DNA from: Cherax quadricarinatus
Taxonomy: Eukaryota > Arthropoda > Malacostraca > Decapoda > Parastacidae
DNA length: 64,000 nucleotides
Assembly (NCBI RefSeq): GCF_038502225.1
Contig: NC_091372.1
Location: forward strand, 9,738,524-9,802,523
Reading direction: 5' to 3'
The position numbers and the translations under genes are program-made. The notes under the pieces are model-generated. The model was not told where the DNA came from. It ran no database searches and was given only the letters and a program-made list of their open reading frames with translations. How positions within the stretch are numbered: the stretch's first letter is position 1; the number at the start of each line of letters is the position of its first letter. Positions 29,337 through 39,609 of this stretch are shown here, piece after piece.

Positions 29337-31565
29337 ATATCAGATCACTTTCTAGTTGTAGCTACACTGAGAGTAAAAGGTAGATGGGATACAAGGAGAA
29401 TAGAAGCATCAGGGAAGAGAGAGGTGAAGGTTTATAAACTAAAAGAGGAGGCAGTTAGGGTAAGATATAAACAGCTATTGGAGGATAGATGGGCTAATGA
29501 GAGCATAGGCAATGGGGTCGAAGAGGTATGGGGTAGGTTTAAAAATGTAGTGTTAGAGTGTTCAGCAGAAGTTTGTGGTTACAGGAAAGTGGGTGCAGGA
29601 GGGAAGAGGAGCGATTGGTGGAATGATGATGTAAAGAGAGTAGTAAGGGAGAAAAAGTTAGCATATGAGAAGTTTTTACAAAGTAGAAGTGATGCAAGGA
29701 GGGAAGAGTATATGGAGAAAAAGAGAGAAGTTAAGAGAGTGGTGAAGCAATGTAAAAAGAGAGCAAATGAGAGAGTGGGTGAGATGTTATCAACAAATTT
29801 TGTTGAAAATAAGAAAAAGTTTTGGAGTGAGATTAACAAGTTAAGAAAGCCTAGAGAACAAATGGATTTGTCAGTTAAAAATAGGAGAGGAGAGTTATTA
29901 AATGGAGAGTTAGAGGTATTGGGAAGATGGAAGGAATATTTTGAGGAATTGTTAAATGTTGATGAAGATAGGGAAGCTGTGATTTCGTGTATAGGGCAAG
30001 GAGGAATAACATCTTGTAGGAGTGAGGAAGAGCCAGTTGTGAGTGTGGGGGAAGTTCGTGAGGCAGTAGGTAAAATGAAAGGGGGTAAGGCAGCCGGGAT
30101 TGATGGGATAAAGATAGAAATGTTAAAAGCAGGTGGGGATATAGTTTTGGAGTGGTTGGTGCAATTATTTAATAAATGTATGGAAGAGGGTAAGGTACCT
30201 AGGGATTGGCAGAGAGCATGCATAGTTCCTTTGTATAAAGGCAAAGGGGATAAAAGAGAGTGCAAAAATTATAGGGGGATAAGTCTGTTGAGTGTACCTG
30301 GTAAAGTGTATGGTAGAGTTATAATTGAAAGAATTAAGAGTAAGACGGAGAATAGGATAGCAGATGAACAAGGAGGCTTTAGGAAAGGTAGGGGGTGTGT
30401 GGACCAGGTGTTTACGGTGAAACATATAAGTGAACAGTATTTAGATAAGGCTAAAGAGGTCTTTGTGGCATTTATGGATTTGGAAAAGGCGTATGACAGG
30501 GTGGATAGGGGGGCAATGTGGCAGATGTTGCAAGTGTATGGTGTAGGAGGTAGGTTACTGAAAGCAGTGAAGAGTTTTTACGAGGATAGTGAGGCTCAAG
30601 TTAGAGTATGTAGGAAAGAGGGAAATTTTTTCCCAGTAAAAGTAGGCCTTAGACAAGGATGTGTGATGTCACCGTGGTTGTTTAATATATTTATAGATGG
30701 GGTTGTAAGAGAAGTAAATGCGAGGGTCTTGGCAAGAGGCGTGGAGTTAAAAGATAAAGAATCACACACAAAGTGGGAGTTGTCACAGCTGCTCTTTGCT
30801 GATGACACTGTGCTCTTGGGAGATTCTGAAGAGAAGTTGCAGAGATTGGTGGATGAATTTGGTAGGGTGTGCAAAAGAAGAAAATTAAAGGTGAATACAG
30901 GAAAGAGTAAGGTTATGAGGATAACAAAAAGATTAGGTGATGAAAGATTGAATATCAGATTGGAGGGAGAGAGTATGGAGGAGGTGAACGTATTCAGATA
31001 TTTGGGAGTGGACGTGTCAGCGGATGGGTCTATGAAAGATGAGGTGAATCATAGAATTGATGAGGGAAAAAGAGTGAGTGGTGCACTTAGGAGTCTGTGG
31101 AGACAAAGAACTTTGTCCTTGGAGGCAAAGAGGGGAATGTATGAGAGTATAGTTTTACCAACGCTCTTATATGGGTGTGAAGCGTGGGTGATGAATGTTG
31201 CAGCGAGGAGAAGGCTGGAGGCAGTGGAGATGTCATGTCTGAGGGCAATGTGTGGTGTGAATATAATGCAGAGAATTCGTAGTTTGGAAGTTAGGAGGAG
31301 GTGCGGGATTACCAAAACTGTTGTCCAGAGGGCTGAGGAAGGGTTGTTGAGGTGGTTCGGACATGTAGAGAGAATGGAGCGAAACAGAATGACTTCAAGA
31401 GTGTATCAGTCTGTAGTGGAAGGAAGGCGGGGTAGGGGTCGGCCTAGGAAGGGTTGGAGGGAGGGGGTAAAGGAGGTTTTGTGTGCGAGGGGCTTGGACT
31501 TCCAGCAGGCATGCGTGAGCGTGTTTGATAGGAGTGAATGGAGACAAATTGTTTTTAATACTTGA
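29337..31565 (+). CDS. RTE-like LINE family B, RT ORF open but 5'-truncated
   Basis: The frame is open from the last endonuclease motif (ISDHFLVV at 29337) to the TGA ending at 31565, about 740 codons. RT motifs in order: KAAGIDGIKIEMLKAGG, YKGKGDKRECKNYRGISLLS, AFMDLEKAYDRVDRG, VGLRQGCVMSPWLFN, LLFADDTVLLGDSE, then [22 protein letters not shown] and [10 protein letters not shown]. No stop or frameshift, so it is the youngest-looking RTE copy here, yet it lacks the endonuclease and cannot be autonomous. The start is set by truncation; there is no natural initiator at the 5' edge. It abuts CR1 3' sequence on the left. Confidence 0.9.
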   Translation: MSDHFLVVATLRVKGRWDTRRIEASGKREVKVYKLKEEAVRVRYKQLLEDRWANESIGNGVEEVWGRFKNVVLECSAEVCGYRKVGAGGKRSDWWNDDVKRVVREKKLAYEKFLQSRSDARREEYMEKKREVKRVVKQCKKRANERVGEMLSTNFVENKKKFWSEINKLRKPREQMDLSVKNRRGELLNGELEVLGRWKEYFEELLNVDEDREAVISCIGQGGITSCRSEEEPVVSVGEVREAVGKMKGGKAAGIDGIKIEMLKAGGDIVLEWLVQLFNKCMEEGKVPRDWQRACIVPLYKGKGDKRECKNYRGISLLSVPGKVYGRVIIERIKSKTENRIADEQGGFRKGRGCVDQVFTVKHISEQYLDKAKEVFVAFMDLEKAYDRVDRGAMWQMLQVYGVGGRLLKAVKSFYEDSEAQVRVCRKEGNFFPVKVGLRQGCVMSPWLFNIFIDGVVREVNARVLARGVELKDKESHTKWELSQLLFADDTVLLGDSEEKLQRLVDEFGRVCKRRKLKVNTGKSKVMRITKRLGDERLNIRLEGESMEEVNVFRYLGVDVSADGSMKDEVNHRIDEGKRVSGALRSLWRQRTLSLEAKRGMYESIVLPTLLYGCEAWVMNVAARRRLEAVEMSCLRAMCGVNIMQRIRSLEVRRRCGITKTVVQRAEEGLLRWFGHVERMERNRMTSRVYQSVVEGRRGRGRPRKGWREGVKEVLCARGLDFQQACVSVFDRSEWRQIVFNT

Positions 31566-31820
31566 CGTGCTGTTGGAGTGTGAGCAAAGTAACATTTATG
31601 AAGGGATTCAGGGAAACCGGCAGGCCGGACTTGAGTCCTGGAGATGGGAAGTACAGTGCCTGCACTCTGAAGGAGGGGTGTTAATGTTGCAGTTTAAAAA
31701 CTGTAGTGTGAAGCACCCTTCTGGCAAGACAGTGATGGAGTGAATGATGGTGAAAGTTTTTCTTTTTCGGGCCACCCTGCCTTGGTGGGAATCGGCCGGT
31801 GTGATAATAAAATAAAATAT
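31566..31820 (+). mobile_element. RTE family B 3' UTR and A/T-rich tail
   Basis: Best uninterrupted family B 3' end: TTTTTCGGGCCACCCTGCC, then CGGCCGGTGTGATAATAAAA near 31808. The copies at 1746-1997 and 7538-7717 match it. Confidence 0.8.
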
Positions 31821-31884
31821 GAAGTTCACGGCTACCAGGAGTCTACACACCTGGATTTTTTTCTTACGAATACGTCACGGCTGT

Positions 31885-34800
31885 GACTGGTGTGTTACAG
31901 GCTGGTGAGAACAGTCACTGTGACTGGTGTGTTACAGGCTGGTGAGAACAGTCGCTGTGACCGGTGTGTTACAGGCTGGTGAGAACAGTCGCTGTGACTG
32001 GTGTGTTACAGGCTGGTGAGAACAGTCGCTGTGACAGGTGTGTTACAAGCTGGTGAGAACAGTCGCTGTGATTGGTGTGTTACAGGCTGGTGAGAACAGT
32101 CGCTGTGACTGGTGTGTTACAGGCTGGTGAGAACAGTCGCTGTGACTGGTGTGTTACAGGCTGGCGAGAACAGTCGCTGTGACTGGTGTGTTACAGGCTG
32201 GTGAGAACAGTCGCTGTGACTGGTGTGTTACAGGCTGGTGAGATCAGTCGCAGTGACTGGTGTGTTACAGGCTGGTGAGATCAGTCGCTGTGACTGGTGT
32301 GTTACAGGCTGGTGAGAACAGTCGCTGTGACTGGTGTGTTACAGGCTGGTGAGATCAGTCGCTGTGACTGGTGTGTTACAGGCTGGTGAGAACAGTCGCT
32401 GTGACTGGTGTGTTACAGGCTGGTGAGAACAGTCGCTGTGACTGGTGTGTTACAGGCTGGTGAGAACAGTCGCTGTGACCGGTGTGTTACAGGCTGGTGA
32501 GATCAGTCGCTGTGACTAGTGTGTTACAGGCTGGTGAGAACAGTCGCTGTGACAGGTGTGTTACAGGCTGGTGAGAACAGTCGCTGTGACTGGTGTGTTA
32601 CAGGCTGGTGAGATCAGTCGCTGTGACTGGTGTGTTACAGGATGGCGAGAACAGTCGCTGTGACTGGTGTGTTACAGGCTGGCGAGAACAGTCGCTGTGA
32701 CTGGTGTGTTACAGGCTGGCCAGAACAGTCGCTGTGACTGGTGTGTTACAGGCTGGCGAGAACAGTCGCTGTGACTGGTGTGTTACAGGCTGGTGAGAAC
32801 AGTCGCTGTGACTGGTGAGAACAGTCGCTGTGACTGGTGTGTTACAGGCTGATGAGAACAGTCGCTGTGACTGGAGTGTTACAGGCTGATGAGAACAGTC
32901 GCTGTGACTGGAGTGTTACAGGCTGGCGAGAACAGTCGCTGTGACTGGTGTGTTACAGGCTGGCGAGAACAGTCGCTGTGATTGGTGTGTTACAGGCTGG
33001 TGAGAACAGTCGCTGTGACCGGTGTGTTACAGGCTGGTGAGAACAGTCGCTGTGACCGGTGTGTTACAGGCTGGTGAGAACACAGTCGCTGTGACTGGTG
33101 TGTTACTGGCTGGTGAGAACAGTCGCTGTGACTGGTGTGTTACAGGCTGGTGAGAACAGTCGCTGTGATTGGTGTGTTACAGGCTGGTGAGAACAGTCGC
33201 TGTGACTGGTGTGTTACAGGCTGGTGAGAACAGTCGCTGTGACTGGTGTGTTACAGGCTGGTGAGAACAGTCGCTGTGACTGGTGTGTTACTGGCTGGTG
33301 AGAACAGTCGCTGTGACTGGTGTGTTACAGGCTGGTGAGAACAGTCGCTGTGTCTGGTGTGTTACAGGCTGGTGAGAACAGTCGCTGTGACTGGTGTGTT
33401 ACAGGCTGGCGAGAACAGTCGCTGTAACTGGTGTGTTACAGGCTGGTGAGAACAGTCACTGTGACTGGTGTGTTACAGGCTGGCGAGAACAGTCGCTGTG
33501 ACTGGTGTGTTACAGGCTGGTGAGAACAGTCGCTGTGACTGGTGTGTTACAGGCTGGCGAGAACAGTCGCTGTGACTGGTGTGTTACAGGCTGGTGAGAA
33601 CAGTCGCTGTGACTGGTGTGTTACAGGCTGGTGAGAACAGTCGCTGTGACTGGTGTATTACAGGCTGGCGAGAACAGTAGCTGTGACTGGTGTGTTACAG
33701 GCTGGTGAGAACAGTCGCTGTGACTGGTGTGTTACAAGCTGGTGAGATCAGTCGCTGTGACTGGTGTGTTACAGGCTGGTGAGATCAGTCGCTGTGACTG
33801 GTGTGTTACAGGCTGGTGAGAACAGTAGCTGTGACTGGTGTGTTACAGGCTGGTGAGATCGGTCGCTGTGACTGGTGTGTTACAGGCTGGTGATATCGGT
33901 TGCTGTGACTGGTGTGTTACAGGCTGGTGAGATCAGTCGCTGTGACTGGTGTGTTACAGGCTGGTGAGAACAGTCGCTGTGACTGGTGTGTTACAGGCTG
34001 GTGAGAACAGTCGCTGTGACTGGTGTGTTACAGGCTGGTGAGATCAGTCGCTGTGACTGGTGTGTTACAGGCTGGTGAGAACAGTCGCTGTGACTGGTGT
34101 GTTACAGGCTGGTGAGAACAGTCGCTGTGACTGGTGTGTTACAGGATGGCGAGAACAGTCGCTGTGACTGGTGTGTTACAGGCTGGCGAGAACAGTCGCT
34201 GTGACTGGTGTGTTACAGGCTGGCGAGAACAGTCGCTGTGACTGGTTTGTTACAGGCTGGCGAGAACAGTCGCTGTGACTGATGTGTTACAGGCTGGTGA
34301 GATCGGTCGCTGTGACTGGTGTGTTACAGGCTGGTGAGATCAGTCGCTGTGACTGGTGTGTTACAGGCTGGCGAGAACAGTCGCTGTGACCGGTGTGTTA
34401 CAGGCTGGTGAGAACAGTCACTGTGACCGGTGTGTTACAGGCTGGTGAGAACAGTCGCTGTGACTGGTGTGTTACAGGCTGATGAGAACAGTCGCTGTGA
34501 CTGGTGTGTTACAGGCTGGTGAGATCAGTCGCTGTGACTGGTGTGTTACAGGCTGGTGAGAACAGTCGCTGTGACTGGTGTGTTACAGGCTGGTGAGAAC
34601 AGTCGCTGTGACTGGTGTGTTACAGGCTGGTGAGAACAGTCGCTGTGACTGGTGTGTTACAGGCTGGCGAGAACAGTCGCTGTGACTGGTGTGTTACAGG
34701 CTGGCGAGAACAGTCGCTGTGACTGGTGTGTTACAGGCTGGCGAGAACAGTCGCTGTGACTGGTGTGTTACAGGCTGGTGAGAACAGTCGCTGTGACTGG

Positions 34801-35645
34801 TGTGTTACAGACTGGTGAGAACAGTCGCTGTGACTGGTGTGTTACAGGCTGATGAGAACAGTCTCTGTGACTGGAGTGTTACAGGCTGGCGAGAACAGTC
34901 GCTGTGACTGGTGTGTTAGAGGCTGGCGAGAACAGTCGCTGTGATTGGTGTGTTACAGGCTGGTGAGAACAGTCGCTGTGACTGGTGTGTTACAGGCTGG
35001 TGAGAACAGTCGCTGTGACTGGTGTGTTACAGGCTGGTGAGAACAGTCGCTGTGACTGGAGTGTTACAGGCTGGCGAGAACAGTCGCTGTGACTGGTGTG
35101 TTACAGGCTGGTGGGAACAGTCGCTGTGACTGGTGTGTTACAGGCTGGTGAGATCAGTCGCTGTGACTGGTGTGTTGCAGGCTGGTGAGATCAGTCGCTG
35201 TGACTGGTGTGTTACAGGCTGGTGAGATCAGTCGCTGTGACTGGTGTGTTACAGGCTGGTGAGATCAGTCGCTGTGACTGGTGTGTTACAGGCTGGTGAG
35301 ATCAGTCGCTGTGACTGGTGTGTTACAGGCTGGTGAGATCAGTCGCTGTGACTGGTGTGTTACAGGCTGGTGAGAACAGTCACTGTGACTGGTGTGTTAC
35401 AGGCTGGTGAGATCAGTCGCTGTGACTAGTGTGTTACAGGCTGGTGAGAACAGTCGCTGTGACAGGTGTGTTACAAGCTGGTGAGAACAGTCGCTGTGAC
35501 TGGTGTGTTACAGGCTGGTGAGATCAGTCGCTGTGACTGGTGTGTTACAGGCTGGTGAGATCAGTCGCTGTGACTGGTGTGTTACAGGCTGGTGAGATCA
35601 GTCGCTGTGACTGGTGTGTTACAGGCTGGTGAGATCAGTCGCTCT
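31885..35645. repeat. 37-bp minisatellite, about 100 units (3.76 kb)
   Basis: Head-to-tail 37-bp units: CTGTGACTGGTGTGTTACAG then GCTGGTGAGAACAGTCG. Common variants are GAGATCAG for GAGAACAG and GGCGAG for GGTGAG. Phase slips occur near 32815 (partial unit) and 33080 (two extra bases). There is no spacer variation, so it is not CRISPR, and all frames carry stops, so it is not protein-coding. Rare variants recur together at distant places, implying higher-order duplication. Confidence 0.97.
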
Positions 35646-35861
35646 AACAACAAAAGCCTATTTTATCATTATATTGTACTAAGTTCGCCGGTTTTAACCG
35701 GGTCCGGGTAGTTTCCAGGTGACCCGACGTTAGCCCCCGGGTGAGGACTAAGTCAGAATATGCTGACTATGGTTCAGTGTTCCTTCCTCAGCGCCACCGG
35801 CAGGTTGGACAGTATCTAATCGCTAAGCGAAAGTGTTTAGTCTTGAGATTTCTGGCGAGGA
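35646..35861. other. Unique-looking spacer between two minisatellites
   Basis: 216 bases with no ORF or recognised repeat; moderately G/C-rich around 35690-35745. Confidence 0.5.
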
Positions 35862-36450
35862 AGCAGCTAGTTTACTGTGGACTAAATATCCAGCCTGTGG
35901 ATAGTAGTGGCTAGTTTATTGTGTACTAAATATCCAGCCTGTGGATAGTAGTGGCTAGTTTATTGTGTACTAAATATCCAGCCTGTGGATAGTAGTGGCT
36001 AGTTTACTGTGTACTAAATATCCAGCCTGTGGATAGTAGCAGCTAGTTTATTGTGGACTAAATATCCAGCCTGTGGATAGTAGTGGCTAGTTTACTGTGT
36101 ACTAAATATCCAGCCTGTGGATAGTAGTGGCTAGTTTACTGTGTACTAAATATCCAGCCTGTGGATAGTAGCAGCTAGTTTATTGTGGACTAAATATCCA
36201 GCCTGTGGATAGTAGTGGCTAGTTTATTGTGGACTAAATATCCAGCCTGTGGATAGTAGTGGCTAGTTTACTGTGTACTAAATATTCAGCCTGTGGATAG
36301 TAGTGGCTACTTTATTGTGTACTAAATATTCAGCCTGTGGATAGTAGTGGCTAGTTTGTGTACTAAATATCCGGCCTGTGGATAGTAGTGGCTAGTTTAT
36401 TGTGTACTGAATATCCAGCCTGTGGAGAGTAGTGGCTAGTTTGTTGTGCA
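35862..36450. repeat. 44-bp minisatellite, about 13 units
   Basis: Units hold GGCTAGTTTATTGTGTACTA and AATATCCAGCCTGTGGATAG. Variants alternate between TAGTGGC and TAGCAGC and between GTGTAC and GTGGAC, with an apparent multi-unit repeat of the TAGCAGC form near 35870, 36038 and 36170. Confidence 0.95.
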
Positions 36451-36787
36451 CTCTGTATCTATCCAATGATGGGTAGTGAGGAGTATTAGGGTAATTAATC
36501 CCTTAACTCCAGTCTGAGGGACTGATTACTTCCAACTCCGCATCTTCCACCGTTCTTGGACTGATAAAGCCAATGTCTGGCGAGACGTTTCCATAAGTGT
36601 CTCATTAATCAGCTTATGTGTTTTCTAAATTATTTATATAATAGTACGTTAGTTAAACAAGAGTGTCATCAGTTCGATATTTTCTGCTTGTAACAAGTTT
36701 TAGAGGTTATCTAGTTTTTTCCTCGTCAAGGATCAAACCCGTTTTATGAACGTTTGTGGGTGTGACTCTGTACACCGGAGTGCTGTT
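36451..36787. repeat. Non-coding, includes a hairpin-core repeat
   Basis: 36490-36613 is a minus-oriented relative of the repeat at 61360-61500. It shares CCAGTCTGAGGGACTGATTAC-like wording, GGACTGATAAAGCC and the core GACGTTTCC. No ORF. Confidence 0.6.
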
Positions 36788-36837
36788 GTACTCACCTGTT
36801 TGTGGTTGCAGGGATCGAGACTCAGCTCCTGGCTCCG

Positions 36838-36887
<50 letters not shown>

Positions 36888-37457
36888 ACTCACCTATTTG
36901 TGGTTGCAAGCGTCAAGTCGTAGTTCCTCTTCGCTGGTAGTTACTAGATCCACTCTCTCCCTGCTCCAAGAGCTTTATCATACCTCTTCTTAAAGCTATG
37001 TATGGATCCTGCCTCCACTACATCACTTTCCAGATTGTTCCACTTCCTGACAACTCAGTGACTGAAGAAATACTTTCTAACATCCCTGTGACTCATCTGA
37101 GTTTTCAACTTCCATTTGTGACCCCTTGTTGGTGTGTCCCATCTCTGAAACCGTCCTATCCACCTTGCCAATTCCTTTCAGTATTTTATATGTTATCATG
37201 TTATACCCTATCTTTCCTGTCCTCCAGTGTCGTCAGGTTGATTTCCCTTAACCTCTCCTCGTAGGACATACCCCATAAGTGTCGAATTGCTATTCTTAGG
37301 CTTCGCCAAGCGCCCAAATGCTGCAGCAGCTATTTAGTTGATGTGTGCTTCAGATGTGCTCGGTATGATACTCACCCCAAGATCCTTTTCCTTGAGTGAG
37401 GTTTGCAGCGTTTGGCTTCCTAGCATGTACTCTGTCTTCGGTCTTCTCTGACTTTCC
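36788..37457 (-). pseudogene. CR1-type LINE 3' part with a (GT)n insertion
   Basis: Minus-strand homologue of 28350-29060. A 3'-UTR stub (36788-36838) is followed by (GT)n (36839-36886), then a second 3' UTR and the C-terminal coding end, with SLKEKDLGVS near 37400. Many substitutions and frameshifts; old. Homology stops near 37457 and resumes at 38293. Confidence 0.8.
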
Positions 37458-38292
37458 CCTGTACTTGGTGGAGTTAAACTTGCGATGTAGTCCACTATGC
37501 TTGTGAGACCTAATATAACCAATTATATGGTCACATCTTGCCTTGGCAAATAACTGTCAGACACGCCTTTCGGCTTAAGTCTGAAGTCTTTTGTTCTTGA
37601 CGGCGTCAGGTCAAAACAACACGTGGTGCACACCCCATTGTGGGGATGGGGGGTGCTTGAAGGACCATATAAGCTCAAGGAACAGTTAGAGAGAGGGATT
37701 CGGGCGGAGCTGTTGCCGGTGTGCAGAGTTGAGCAGGAGTCGAGTGGAGCTCTGGCCTGCATGCAGAGCCGAGCTGGAGTCTCTCTGGAGGAGAGACTGT
37801 TAGAGACATTGGGCAGAGTACTGGCTTGGAGCAGTACTCGTGCTGTGTAGGTCTTGGGACCTGTGGCTAGTGTGTAACTTAGTTCCTGTGGTGAACTCTC
37901 CTCTGAACTATATTCTAAGTTATATTCTGTTTCGTTAGTTGATTGTATTCCCTGCCTCACTGCTTTATGTGTACCATCCCCATTTATCTGAACCCCAATA
38001 ATGTTCTCCTGTTCCCAAATATATTATTGTACAAGGACTTAATAATAAACTGTGTTTGAGTGGAATAGTAATATTCACTGTCCCCGTTATTTGCACTTTC
38101 ATTCATAATTTTATTTCAAGTAGTGAGAGGGTGTGTAGTGTGGTGGGTAGAGTAATGAGAGGTGAAGGTGTAGTCACCAGTGACTTCACATTACCTCCGC
38201 TAATCACTCGACTCACCTCTCCTGCCTACTCCCTGCCTCTTTTACTCTGTTATTCCCCAATTATCCTTTCGTTCAATACGCCCCTACATAAC
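37458..38292. mobile_element. 835-bp insertion inside a CR1-type copy, possibly a solo LTR
   Basis: This block separates two parts of one CR1-type element. It has a TATA-like CCATATAAGC at about 37666 and AATAATAAA at about 38041, the spacing and order expected of an LTR promoter and polyadenylation signal. I cannot define TG...CA ends or a target duplication, so an LTR is only a guess. Open frames here look spurious. Confidence 0.35.
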
Positions 38293-38686
38293 AAACTCCA
38301 GAAGCCAATTGTTGGACCACCAAGCTTGCAGCCTGTCCCTTGTAATCCCACCTGATCCTCATCTACTTGAATTCTCCGCTTCACGTCGTCTGCAAACAAG
38401 GACATCTCTGAATCTATCCCTTCTGTCATGTCATTCACATACACCAGAAACAGCACTGGACCTAGGACTAACCCATGTGGAACCCCACTTGTCACAGGCG
38501 CCCACTCTGATATCTCGTCACGTACCATCACTCCTTGTTTCCTTCCAGCCAGGTATTCCCTGATACATTGCAGTGCCTTCCCTGTTATTCCTGTCTGCTC
38601 CTCTAGCTTTTGCAATAATCCCTTGTGCCGAACTGTGTCGAAAGCCTTCTTGCAGTCCAAGAAAATGCAGTCTACCCATGGTGGAA
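38293..38686 (-). pseudogene. CR1-type LINE RT fragment
   Basis: Minus-strand RT core: LDCKKAFDTVRHKGLLQKLEE, VTSGVPHGLVLGPVLFLVYVN, then SLFADDVK and degenerate sequence. QG to HG in the SGV.QG.VLGP box and other changes mark it as decayed. It continues the element at 36788-37457. Confidence 0.85.
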
Positions 38687-38732
38687 ATAAATGGTATAAA
38701 ATACCGACACGATGGAAAAATAAACACGAAAT

Positions 38733-39480
38733 CAGTCTAGCACCACACTGACCACAGGTATGGTGCTACACTGTCTAGCACACACTGACCACAGGTATGG
38801 TGCTACACTGTCTAGCACACACTGACCACAGGTATGGTGCTACACTGTCTAGCACCACACTGACCACAGGTATGTTGCTACACTGTCTAGCACCACACTG
38901 ACCACAGGTATGGTGCTACACTGTCTAGCACCACACTGACCACAGGTATGGTGCTACACTGTCTAGCACCACACTGACCACAGGTATGGTGCTACACTGT
39001 CTAGCACCACACTGACCACAAGTATGGTGCTACACTGTCTAGCACCACATTGATCACAAGTATGGTGCTACACTAGCACCACACTGACCACAAGTATGGT
39101 GCTACACTGTCTAGCACCACACTGACCACAAGTATGGTGCTACACTGTCTAGCACCACACTGACCACAAGTATGGTGCTACACTGTCTAGCACCACACTG
39201 ACCACAGGTATGGTGCTACACTGTCTAGCACTACACTGGCCACAGGTATGGTGGTACACTGTCTAGCACCACACTGACCACAAGTATGGTGGCACACTGT
39301 CTAGCACCACACTGACCACAAGTATGGTGGTACACTGTCTAGCACCACACTGACCACAAGTATGGTGGTACACTGTCTAGCACACACTGACCACAAGTAT
39401 GGTGGCACACTGTCTAGCACCACACTGACCACAGGTATGGTGCTACACTGTCTAGCACCACAATGACCACAAGTATGATT
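38733..39480. repeat. 38-bp minisatellite, about 20 units
   Basis: Units hold CACCACACTGACCACAGGTA and TGGTGCTACACTGTCTAG. Early units lack two bases (CACACTGACC). A later block switches from ACAGGTATGGTGCT to ACAAGTATGGTGGT, a directional change of variants along the array. Confidence 0.95.
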
Positions 39481-39609
39481 TTATGTGACACTACACTGAC
39501 AACACACATGGTGTCATATTCGTGTCTGACACCGCCGTTCTGAGTACAGAACTCACCTGTTACCGTAGCTGGAGACAAGGCTGGTGGAACTGTGTAGTCA
39601 GAGTAAGAT
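39481..39609. other. Spacer before a LINE ORF1
   Basis: Nothing recognised. It may be part of the 5' UTR of the element that follows. Confidence 0.4.

Noticed and set aside
31885..35645. Possible CRISPR array (regular ~37-bp repeats)
   Set aside because: Units are directly contiguous with no unique spacers, and the window is eukaryotic; it is a minisatellite.
37523..37960. 145-aa minus-strand ORF in the block splitting the CR1-type copy
   Set aside because: No recognisable domain, low-complexity composition, no start or splice support.
37501..38100. Confident solo LTR call
   Set aside because: No defined TG/CA ends or target duplication could be found by eye; left as a low-confidence suggestion only.
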